From: Anaerolineae bacterium
GTDB taxonomy: Bacteria; Chloroflexota; Anaerolineae; B4-G1
DNA: 8,027 nt
NCBI GenBank assembly: GCA_030620125.1
Contig: JAUXFI010000083.1
Span: forward strand, 1-8,027
Direction of reading: 5' to 3'
In this document: positions 1 to 4,892 of the stretch, one piece after another
Position numbering within the stretch: the stretch's first letter is position 1
How the letters are laid out: the number at the start of each line of letters is the position of its first letter
The notes under the pieces: generated by a model
The model's input: only the letters and a program-made list of their open reading frames with translations
The model's database searches: none
What the model was told of the DNA's origin: nothing
Translations under genes and position numbers: made by a program

Positions 1-1
1 C

Positions 2-520
2 GAGGACGAAGCCGTCATCTGGCGTGGGCCATTGATCAGCAGCGCCATCAAGCAGTTCTGGAACGAGGTCTTTTGGGGAAAACTCGACTATCTGGTGGTG
101 GATTTGCCGCCCGGTACGTCCGACGCATCGCTGACGGTGATGCAGTCCATTCCGCTCAATGGGATAGTGCTGGTGACCACGCCGCAGGACCTGGCGGGGA
201 TGGTGGTGCGCAAGGCAGCACAGATGGCCGGGCACATGAATGTGCCCATCGTAGGACTGGTTGAGAATATGAGTTACGCCATTTGTCCCGCGTGCGGGGA
301 AAAAATCGAGGTCTTTGGCCCCAGCCAGGCGTTCCACACGGCGCTGCAGACCGGGGTGCCGCTCCTGGGACAACTCCCGCTGGACCCCGAACTGGCCCGC
401 CGCTGCGACACGGGGAAGATTGAGGAGTATGCGGCAGAAGCGTTTGAGCCTATCGCCGCACAGGTGGTGGAACGACTCCCGGCGACCAAGAGCGTGCCGA
501 TATTTTTGCAGAGGTCGTAG
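2..520 (+). CDS. mrp: Mrp/NBP35 (ApbC)-type Fe-S carrier P-loop ATPase, C-terminal part
   Basis: This is the C-terminal 172 residues; the Walker A region lies before the window. The reading frame is open from base 2, so the TTG at 32 is internal and not a start. Visible family signatures are DLPPGTSD (bases 101-124, Walker B/switch region), the following SLTVMQSIPLNGIVLVTTPQDLA stretch read in pieces, and a CPAC motif (Cys codons at 284 and 293). In Mrp/NBP35 proteins such a CxxC pair binds a [4Fe-4S] cluster bridging two subunits. These cytoplasmic ATPases hold and pass on Fe-S clusters to apo-proteins. The C-terminus is short (ends LPATKSVPIFLQRS) and carries no fused NifX/ORP domain, unlike some Desulfovibrio Mrp proteins. 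The TAG stop at 518-520 abuts the ATG of the next gene with no gap, so the two are probably translationally coupled. The family call is secure; the cluster it carries is unknown. Confidence 0.95.
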   Translation, partial: EDEAVIWRGPLISSAIKQFWNEVFWGKLDYLVVDLPPGTSDASLTVMQSIPLNGIVLVTTPQDLAGMVVRKAAQMAGHMNVPIVGLVENMSYAICPACGEKIEVFGPSQAFHTALQTGVPLLGQLPLDPELARRCDTGKIEEYAAEAFEPIAAQVVERLPATKSVPIFLQRS

Positions 521-1366
521 ATGAAGACCTATCTGGACTGCTACCCTTGTTTTCTGCGCCAGGCGTTGGAGGCGGCGCGTATGGCCGGGGCCGACGAACG
601 GCAACAGCGAGCAGTGCTCGGTCACGTGCTCGATGTGCTCAAGCAGATCGAGCCGTCGAGCACGCCGCCGGAGATCGGTGATCAGGTTCATCGTATCGTG
701 CGGCAAGAGGTCGGCGACGGCGATCCCTACCGGGCGGCCAAGGATGCCAGTACCCGCCAGGCGCTGGCCCTATATCCTCGGCTAAAGGGGCTGCTGGCAG
801 AGGCGGACGACCCACTGGAGATGGCCGTGCGGTTGAGCATCGCCGGCAACATCATTGACCTGGCTGTGGCCCAGGAGTACGATCTGTGGGGTGCGGTGGA
901 GCGAGTGCTGGCCCAACCCTTCGCCATTGACGACGGGGCGGCTTTCCGGGACGCGCTCTCGGAGGTTGAGCAGGTGCTCTACCTGGCCGACAACGCTGGC
1001 GAGACGGTCTTTGACCGGTTGCTGATCGAGACGCTTGAGACGCCGGTCGTCTGTGGTGTGAAGGGCGGCCCCACCCTGAATGATGCGACGCTGGAAGATG
1101 CTCGCGCCGCCGGGGTGGATCGAGTGGCGGAACTCGTCAGCACCGGCTCGGATGCTCCGGGCACGATTCTGAGCCACTGCTCGGAAGAGTTCCGGCGGTT
1201 ATACGACGAGGCCACGCTGATCATCGCCAAGGGGCAGGCCAACTACGAGACGTTGAGCGAAGAGGGGCCTCGGCTGTTTTTCTTGCTGCAGGTCAAGTGC
1301 CCGATCATCGCCTGCGACGTAGGCGTGCCAGTCGGGAGCATTGTGCTCGAGCAGGGGCAAAAGTAG
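521..1366 (+). CDS. DUF89/ARMT1-like damage-control phosphatase family protein
   Basis: This 281-residue protein has the length and motifs of the stand-alone prokaryotic DUF89 branch. It opens with MKTYLDCYPCF (Cys7 and Cys10). The presumed metal and phosphate site is formed by LADNAGE (155-161), the KGGPTLND segment (181-188) and AKGQANYETL (236-245). It closes with a conserved FFLLQVKCPII and GVPVGSIVL region. Known DUF89 enzymes are metal-dependent phosphatases that hydrolyse damaged or surplus phosphometabolites and cofactors (the Hess/Hanson damage-control family). The natural substrate of this branch is not established, and nothing here identifies it. The start is the ATG immediately after the Mrp stop; the reading frame supports no longer form. 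Position directly behind mrp suggests work connected with the cofactor island rather than general sugar-phosphate repair. That link is inference. Confidence 0.88.
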   Translation: MKTYLDCYPCFLRQALEAARMAGADERQQRAVLGHVLDVLKQIEPSSTPPEIGDQVHRIVRQEVGDGDPYRAAKDASTRQALALYPRLKGLLAEADDPLEMAVRLSIAGNIIDLAVAQEYDLWGAVERVLAQPFAIDDGAAFRDALSEVEQVLYLADNAGETVFDRLLIETLETPVVCGVKGGPTLNDATLEDARAAGVDRVAELVSTGSDAPGTILSHCSEEFRRLYDEATLIIAKGQANYETLSEEGPRLFFLLQVKCPIIACDVGVPVGSIVLEQGQK

Positions 1367-1382
1367 TCTGATGCAAGAGATG

Positions 1383-1390
1383 AAGGAGGA
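1383..1390 (+). promoter_or_regulatory. Shine-Dalgarno site selecting a GTG start
   Basis: AAGGAGGA at 1383-1390 lies nine bases before GTG 1400-1402. It is the only strong ribosome-binding site in the 33-base gap after the DUF89 gene and fixes the start of the CGGC protein. Confidence 0.75.
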
Positions 1391-1399
1391 GCAATTGAC

Positions 1400-1837
1400 G
1401 TGAAAAAAGTCGGCATCATCATCTGCAACCGCTACCATACCTGTGCAGGCGGAAAGTGCCTGCGGGCTTTGCGAAATCGGGAGGGCGCTTTCGCCCTATA
1501 CGAGGGAGAAAAAGTCGAGTTGGTAGGCTACACCACTTGCGGAGGCTGTCCGGGTGGCAACGTGGAGTACACTCCGGCGGAGATGAAGAAGAATGGCGCA
1601 CAGGTCATCCATCTGGCTACGGGCCTGGTGGTCGGCTACCCGCCCTGCCCGCGTCTGCAAGCCTTCTGTGAGTTCATCCCCGCCAAGTACGGGCTGGACG
1701 TGGTTATCGGTACCCATCCCATTCCGCAGAATTATTACTTGACCCACGATGAGTTGGGGACATGGCGGTCAGCCGGATGGCAAGCGCGTATTCAGCATGT
1801 CTTGACAGACAAAGAGACACGGCTGGCGTACGATTGA
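1400..1837 (+). CDS. CGGC-domain protein, putative metal-binding redox protein
   Basis: This 145-residue cytoplasmic protein has no signal peptide. It begins MKKVGIIICNRYHTCAGGKC and carries the family signature TTCGGCPGG (Cys47, Cys50). Further cysteines are Cys9, Cys15, Cys20, Cys83 (GYPPCPR) and Cys90, seven in all, so cluster or metal binding is likely. The CGGC domain (PF08821) is common in anaerobic bacteria and archaea and has no proven biochemical role; a metal-binding function is only proposed. The C-terminal half includes a conserved GTHPIPQNYY-type segment. The GTG start is chosen because AAGGAGGA sits nine bases upstream. Its place among DUF5320 and NifX-like genes fits a role in handling metal or sulfur species, but no reaction can be assigned. 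Confidence 0.87.
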   Translation: MKKVGIIICNRYHTCAGGKCLRALRNREGAFALYEGEKVELVGYTTCGGCPGGNVEYTPAEMKKNGAQVIHLATGLVVGYPPCPRLQAFCEFIPAKYGLDVVIGTHPIPQNYYLTHDELGTWRSAGWQARIQHVLTDKETRLAYD

Positions 1838-1880
1838 CAAAGTGAGAGACGAACAGACTGATGGAAAGAAGGTGAGAGAG

Positions 1881-2132
1881 ATGCCAAGATTTAATGGGAC
1901 AGGACCGCAGGGCCAAGGGCCGATGACCGGTCGCGGCGAGGGGTACTGTGCGATGGCGCTTCCTGAATCAGGACAGTCACCTTACGGCTACGCAGGGTTG
2001 CAGGGCATGCCTGTGCGTGGGTCTCGCTTTGCCCGCTGGTCGCGTCCGGCGACGTGGCTGGGGCGCGCGTTCGGGCGCGGTCGAGGCCGTGGCGCGGGCG
2101 GAAGAGGACGAGGGCGCAGAGGACGTTGGTAG
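1881..2132 (+). CDS. DUF5320-family Gly/Arg-rich small protein, short form
   Basis: This 83-residue protein has the N-terminal signature MPRFNGTGPQGQGPMTGRGEGYC, typical of DUF5320 proteins. The ATG at 1881 is preferred over the upstream in-frame GTG at 1842: AAGGTGA (1869-1875) lies five bases before it, and the family signature starts exactly there. After a variable middle the protein ends in a run of RG repeats from about residue 62, finishing GRGRRGRW. It lacks the coiled-coil tail of the next gene. DUF5320 proteins are small proteins of unknown function that very often lie next to NifX-like and Mrp genes. The RG-rich tail would be strongly basic. One Cys (Cys23) lies in the conserved GYC. 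Whether it binds metal, nucleic acid or a partner protein cannot be told from the sequence. Confidence 0.82.
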   Translation: MPRFNGTGPQGQGPMTGRGEGYCAMALPESGQSPYGYAGLQGMPVRGSRFARWSRPATWLGRAFGRGRGRGAGGRGRGRRGRW

Positions 2133-2170
2133 AGACAACGTCAGTGGTACAAGTAGCATACTTGAGTAAA

Positions 2171-2180
2171 AAGGAGGTGA
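2171..2180 (+). promoter_or_regulatory. Near-perfect Shine-Dalgarno site before second DUF5320 gene
   Basis: AAGGAGGTGA (2171-2180) matches the full anti-16S consensus and lies five bases before ATG 2186. It shows that the real start is 2186 and not the far-upstream ATG at 2054 in the same frame. The site implies high translation of this small protein. Confidence 0.85.
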
Positions 2181-2185
2181 GCGAG

Positions 2186-2524
2186 ATGCCAGCAGGAGAT
2201 GGAACTGGGCCTATGGGAATGGGACCGATGAGCGGACGTGGCGCTGGTTACTGTGGTGGCTACGGCACACCCGGCTATGCAAGCCCGATGCCTGGGCGCG
2301 GCTGCGGCATGGGCTGGGGCCGTGGTCGTGGCCAGGGCCGCGGCCGTGCCCGCTTTGGGTATGGGCCGGCCTGGGACGCGCCGCCGGCTGCGGCGTATGG
2401 TCCGTATGCCGCACCGCCGACCCCGGAGCAGGAGACAGGGTTCCTCAAGGCGCAAGCTGGGTGGCTGAAGCAGCAACTGGACGCCATCAGCCAGCGCATC
2501 ACGGAACTCGAGCAGGAAAAGTAG
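2186..2524 (+). CDS. DUF5320-family protein with C-terminal coiled coil
   Basis: This 112-residue protein is a paralogue of the gene before it. It opens MPAGDGTGPMGMGPMSGRGAGYC, followed by a Gly-rich and Arg-rich middle (residues 36-57, with Cys23 and Cys40) and a Pro/Ala/Tyr linker (61-80). The tail from about 81 to 112 (PEQETGFLKAQ, then WLKQQLDAISQRITELEQEK) is a predicted amphipathic coiled coil and is the common C-terminal form of this family. The same kind of heptad tail ends both NifX-like proteins downstream, which suggests assembly with them. The function is unknown in the literature as far as I recall. A near-perfect ribosome-binding site precedes it, so it may be one of the more abundant products here. 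The family call is secure and the role is inference. Confidence 0.88.
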   Translation: MPAGDGTGPMGMGPMSGRGAGYCGGYGTPGYASPMPGRGCGMGWGRGRGQGRGRARFGYGPAWDAPPAAAYGPYAAPPTPEQETGFLKAQAGWLKQQLDAISQRITELEQEK

Positions 2525-2530
2525 CCGCAA

Positions 2531-2630
2531 GTTAGGCGGCGGGACGCATCGGGGCGGGTGACGTTGCCATTACACTCCGCCATCCGCCCCGGGGTCCTAA
2601 CAAGGTGGGGGGCCTACAAGGCTCCCCGCC
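2531..2630 (+). promoter_or_regulatory. Candidate structured leader or attenuator RNA before the NifX-like pair
   Basis: The 150-base gap 2525-2674 is the longest gap inside the operon before 7720, and it can fold heavily. GTTAGG (2531-2536) pairs with CCTAAC (2596-2601). Inside this, bases 2549-2560 pair with 2581-2592 over 12 positions including G-T wobbles, leaving a 20-base loop. A second hairpin pairs 2604-2614 with 2620-2630 (core GGGGGGCC / GGCTCCCC, loop TACAA). A TTTTT tract follows only at 2654-2658, about 24 bases after the second stem, so this is not a textbook intrinsic terminator. It could be a regulatory leader, a processing site that sets different expression of the two halves, or chance pairing in GC-rich DNA. 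I could not match it to a known riboswitch class. Confidence 0.4.
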
Positions 2631-2674
2631 CAGTGGACAAATCAGATTATACCTTTTTACAGGGAGGAACGCAA

Positions 2675-3184
2675 ATGAGAATCGTCGTCACAGCTAATGG
2701 CGCAGACCTTGACGCGCAGGCCAGCCCGGTCTTTGGGCGCTGTCCCACGTATGCCTTTGTGGATACGGATACGATGGAGTTTGAGGCCGTGCAGAACCCG
2801 GCGGCCGCCGCCGCCGGTGGGGCGGGCATTCAGGCAGCCCAGTTCGTCGTCGAGCGCGGGGCGCAGGCGGTGGTAACGGGCAACGTGGGCCCCAATGCCT
2901 TTAACGTCTTCCGGGCAGCCAATGTGCCCGTCTACTTCTTCAGCGGGGGGACGGTGCGACAGGCGGCGGAAGCCTGCAAAACAGGCCAGTTACCCGCCGC
3001 TGGCGGGGCGAGTGGTCCGGCACACGCTGGAATGGGTATGGGCCGCCGCGCGGCTGTGCCTCCGGCCGCCCCCGCCCCTTCCCGCGAAGAGGAAGTCGCG
3101 GCTCTGAAGGATATGACCGGCGGCCTGCGCAAACAGTTGGGCGAGGTGATGGAGCGCCTCGACCGGCTTGAAAAAGGAGAATAA
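2675..3184 (+). CDS. NifX/NifB-like (dinitrogenase Fe-Mo cofactor family) protein with coiled-coil tail
   Basis: This 169-residue protein has a PF02579-type domain over about residues 1-108. It starts MRIVVTANGADLDAQASPVFGRCPTY, where SPxFGRCP is the family hallmark (Cys23), continues with GAQAVVTGNVGPNAF (62-76) and a VYFFSGGTVRQAAEAC segment (86-101). A Pro/Ala/Gly linker (about 105-135) leads to a coiled coil (137-168, ending LRKQLGEVMERLDRLEKGE). NifX, NifY, the NifB C-terminus and orange protein (ORP) share this fold and bind metal-sulfur clusters such as FeMo-co precursors or the Mo-Cu cluster of ORP. The ATG at 2675 is chosen because AGGGAGG (2661-2667) precedes it by seven bases and the domain starts at residue 1. 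No nitrogenase genes are visible, so a nitrogenase role is not implied. The next gene is a tandem paralogue. Confidence 0.92.
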   Translation: MRIVVTANGADLDAQASPVFGRCPTYAFVDTDTMEFEAVQNPAAAAAGGAGIQAAQFVVERGAQAVVTGNVGPNAFNVFRAANVPVYFFSGGTVRQAAEACKTGQLPAAGGASGPAHAGMGMGRRAAVPPAAPAPSREEEVAALKDMTGGLRKQLGEVMERLDRLEKGE

Positions 3185-3187
3185 GCG

Positions 3188-3679
3188 ATGCGAGTAGCAG
3201 TTTCGGCGGACGATAGCAACGGACTGGATAGTGTGGTCAGTCCTCACTTTGGGCGTTGTCCATATTTTGTGCTGGTGGACCTGGAGGGCAGAGAGATAGG
3301 AGCGGTTAACGCCATCTCCAATCCTTACTACGCCCAACACCAGCCGGGGCAGGTGCCAGGTTTCATCCACGGCCAGGGGGCCAACGTGATGCTCACTGGC
3401 GGGATGGGCAGGCGGGCCATCGGTTTCTTCCAGCAGTACGGTATCCAGGCGGCAACCAGTGCTTCCGGTACCGTGCGTCTTGCCCTGGAACAGTACCTGG
3501 GCGGAGGGTTGCGGGAGGCCAAGCCGTGTCGTGAAAGCGTCGAACACGCCCACGGAGAAGCCCACGCCGAGGGCGAGTACGAGCAGGACGAGGCAGGTCG
3601 CTTGCGGGAAGAGACCGAGATGTTGCAGCAACAGTTGGCCGAGGTGGCGGAGCGGTTGGACAAGTTGGCGACAAGCTAG
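3188..3679 (+). CDS. Second NifX/NifB-like protein with His-rich segment and coiled-coil tail
   Basis: This 163-residue protein is a tandem paralogue of the preceding gene, starting three bases after its stop with AAAAAGGAGA (3171-3180) as ribosome-binding site. The PF02579-type domain (about 1-107) shows SPHFGRCPYFVLVD (18-31), QVPGFIHGQGANVMLTGGMG (55-74) and the ASGTVRLALEQYLGGGL end. It lacks the alanine-rich insert of its sister. Cys114 and a small His/Glu cluster, EHAHGEAH (119-126), look like an extra metal-binding site. The last 25 residues (RLREETEMLQQQLAEVAERL) form a coiled coil very like that of the sister protein, so the two may form a heterodimer. The His-containing loop near the end of the domain is also seen in other Mrp-associated NifX-like proteins. 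It is probably a cytoplasmic cofactor carrier; the cargo is unknown. Confidence 0.92.
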   Translation: MRVAVSADDSNGLDSVVSPHFGRCPYFVLVDLEGREIGAVNAISNPYYAQHQPGQVPGFIHGQGANVMLTGGMGRRAIGFFQQYGIQAATSASGTVRLALEQYLGGGLREAKPCRESVEHAHGEAHAEGEYEQDEAGRLREETEMLQQQLAEVAERLDKLATS

Positions 3680-3711
3680 AAACCGGATTTTTCGGAAAAA
3701 CCCCGGTTTCT
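3678..3711. repeat. Palindromic intergenic hairpin (small repeat or terminator)
   Basis: AGAAACCGG (3678-3686) pairs perfectly with CCGGTTTCT (3703-3711). TTTTT (3688-3692) pairs with AAAAA (3696-3700), leaving a CGG loop and a small A/CC internal bulge. The element overlaps the last two bases of the NifX-like stop codon. It resembles the AGAAACCGGGTTTCT-type palindromes scattered in Chloroflexota and cyanobacterial genomes (from memory). It may act as a terminator or mRNA stabiliser, because transcription can be symmetrical here, but no U-tract follows the outer stem. Confidence 0.6.
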
Positions 3712-3718
3712 CTCAGTC

Positions 3719-3723
3719 GGAGG
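3719..3723 (+). promoter_or_regulatory. Shine-Dalgarno site selecting a TTG start
   Basis: GGAGG (3719-3723) lies six bases before TTG 3730-3732. The translation from this TTG begins LKIAGIVGYKNSGKTT, so the P-loop strand starts at once, and the TTG is accepted as the real start. Confidence 0.7.
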
Positions 3724-3729
3724 ACAAGA

Positions 3730-4443
3730 TTGCTCAAAATCGCAGGTATCGTAGGATACAAGAACAGTGGCAAGACTACGCTGACCCTCGCGCTGGCACG
3801 CGAGTTGACCGGCAGGGACCATCAGGTGGCTGTGATCAAGCACACATCCCACTCCCTGGACGTCCCAGGTAAGGATACCGCCATACTGGGAGAATCCGTC
3901 GGCCAAGTGGCTATTATCTCGCCGCAGGAGTCAGGGGTTTTCTGGAAGAAGCCGCTGAGCCTGGAGGACATCATCCCCTACCTGGAGGCGGACATCATCC
4001 TCGTCGAGGGTTTCAAGACAGAGCAGACGTTTCCCAAAATCGTGTGCTTGCGGGGAGAGCCGGATGATCGGGACCTTTTCGACGGCCTGGCTATGTGTGC
4101 CGTCGGGCCGGTTGACTACGTGGAGAGAGCGGATGTCCCCCTCCTCAGCCGGGACGAAGTGGGCAAAATCGCCGACATGGTGGAGGAGAAGGCTTTCAAG
4201 TTGCCCAGCCTCGACTGTGGCGGCTGTGGGCACGAGCGGTGCTACGATCTGGCCCGCGAGATCGTCGCCGGAACCGGCAGCGTTGGGGAGTGTATCTCCC
4301 TGCAACCGGCCACGGAGGTCAGGATAGACGGGCAGCCGATGCCTATGAACTCGTTCATCTCCGGCATAGTGAGAAGCACCATCTTGGGGCTCCTGTCGCC
4401 GCTCAAGGGCTTTAAGAAAGGGGAGATTGAGATTAGCATCTGA
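3730..4443 (+). CDS. MobB-type P-loop GTPase fused to an RnfB-type [4Fe-4S] domain
   Basis: This is a 237-residue protein. Residues 1-157 are MobB-like: a Walker A GYKNSGKTT (9-17), the MobB-type HTSHSLDVPGKDT segment (38-50) and a Walker B strand DIILVEGFK (88-96). MobB binds GTP and assists MobA in attaching GMP to molybdopterin. Residues 161-188 are a separate Cys motif, LDCGGCGHERCYDLA with Cys163, Cys166, Cys171 and later Cys188. This is the pattern of the small [4Fe-4S] domain of RnfB and of the CO dehydrogenase/acetyl-CoA synthase corrinoid subunit. The tail (209-237, FISGIVRSTILGLLSPLKGFKKGEIEISI in outline) is a conserved ending of such fusions. No moa or moe gene or molybdoenzyme is visible, so I suspect an NTP-driven metallocofactor handling role rather than ordinary MGD synthesis. 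The TTG start is supported by GGAGG. Its TGA overlaps the ATG of the scaffold gene by one base. Confidence 0.87.
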   Translation: MLKIAGIVGYKNSGKTTLTLALARELTGRDHQVAVIKHTSHSLDVPGKDTAILGESVGQVAIISPQESGVFWKKPLSLEDIIPYLEADIILVEGFKTEQTFPKIVCLRGEPDDRDLFDGLAMCAVGPVDYVERADVPLLSRDEVGKIADMVEEKAFKLPSLDCGGCGHERCYDLAREIVAGTGSVGECISLQPATEVRIDGQPMPMNSFISGIVRSTILGLLSPLKGFKKGEIEISI

Positions 4444-4892
4444 TGGAAAATCGGGAAGAGACGACGGACTTTGACCGTATGGTAGCTGATCTGCAGAGGC
4501 AGATTGATGAACAGGAACGGGCGCTCTACTCGGTCGAGGTTGTCGCGGAGGTACACAATCCCAGGAACGTGGGTCGTATGGAAGGGGCGGATGCACAGGC
4601 AGTCGTGCGCGGTTGGTGCGGCGACACGATGGAGTTTTACCTGCGGCTGGACGGTGAGCGGATCACAGAGGCCACTTTTGTGACCGATGGTTGTGCACCG
4701 ACGGTGGCCTGTGGGAGCAGGCTCACCACGATGGTGCGGGGAGTTTCGCTGGGGGAGGCGGGCGAGATCACGCCAGAGGGTCTGATCGCTGCCCTGGATG
4801 GCCTGCCCGAGGAGAACGTCCATTGCGCCGAATTGGCGGTGAACACGCTACGGGAGGCGATTGCCAACCGGCCCGCGGGGGGCGAAGCATGA
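4443..4892 (+). CDS. IscU/NifU N-terminal-type Fe-S cluster scaffold protein
   Basis: This 149-residue protein carries an IscU/NifU-N domain over about residues 32-141. All the ligand residues are present: Cys59 and Asp61 in GWCGDTM, Cys84 in DGCAPTVAC, and the His127-Cys128 pair before AELAVNTLREAI. These match Cys37, Asp39, Cys63, His105 and Cys106 of E. coli IscU, so it should be able to build [2Fe-2S]/[4Fe-4S] clusters with a cysteine desulfurase. Unlike IscU it has about 30 extra N-terminal residues (DFDRMVADLQRQIDEQERAL), predicted to be helical or coiled coil. There is no C-terminal NifU domain, and the HscA-recognised LPPVK motif is only LPEEN here. The gene overlaps the MobB-FeS gene by one base (TGATG) and the next gene by four (ATGA), so all three are translationally coupled. 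A NifS-type partner starts at 7868. Confidence 0.92.
   Translation: MENREETTDFDRMVADLQRQIDEQERALYSVEVVAEVHNPRNVGRMEGADAQAVVRGWCGDTMEFYLRLDGERITEATFVTDGCAPTVACGSRLTTMVRGVSLGEAGEITPEGLIAALDGLPEENVHCAELAVNTLREAIANRPAGGEA

Noticed and set aside
32..520. Independent short gene starting at TTG 32
   Set aside because: The frame is open and coding-like from base 2, and the Mrp family extends upstream; the TTG is an internal Leu codon.
2054..2185. Upstream extension of the second DUF5320 gene to ATG 2054
   Set aside because: It would overlap the first DUF5320 gene in another frame, and it ignores the near-perfect AAGGAGGTGA and family signature beginning at 2186.
2525..2674. A named riboswitch (for example molybdenum cofactor, cobalamin or fluoride type) in the gap before the NifX-like genes
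   Set aside because: The pairing is visible, but I could not match the conserved core bases of any class I know, so only a generic structured leader is proposed.
2641..2674. Sigma-70-type promoter at TATACC (2648-2653)
   Set aside because: No -35 box is found at proper spacing (GC-rich bases there), and the predicted transcript would start only about 15 bases before the ATG.
2675..3679. Nitrogenase cofactor genes nifX/nifY
   Set aside because: The domain is shared, but no nifHDK, nifE, nifN or nifB genes are visible, and the coiled-coil tails and DUF5320 neighbours fit the Mrp-associated NifX-like group better.
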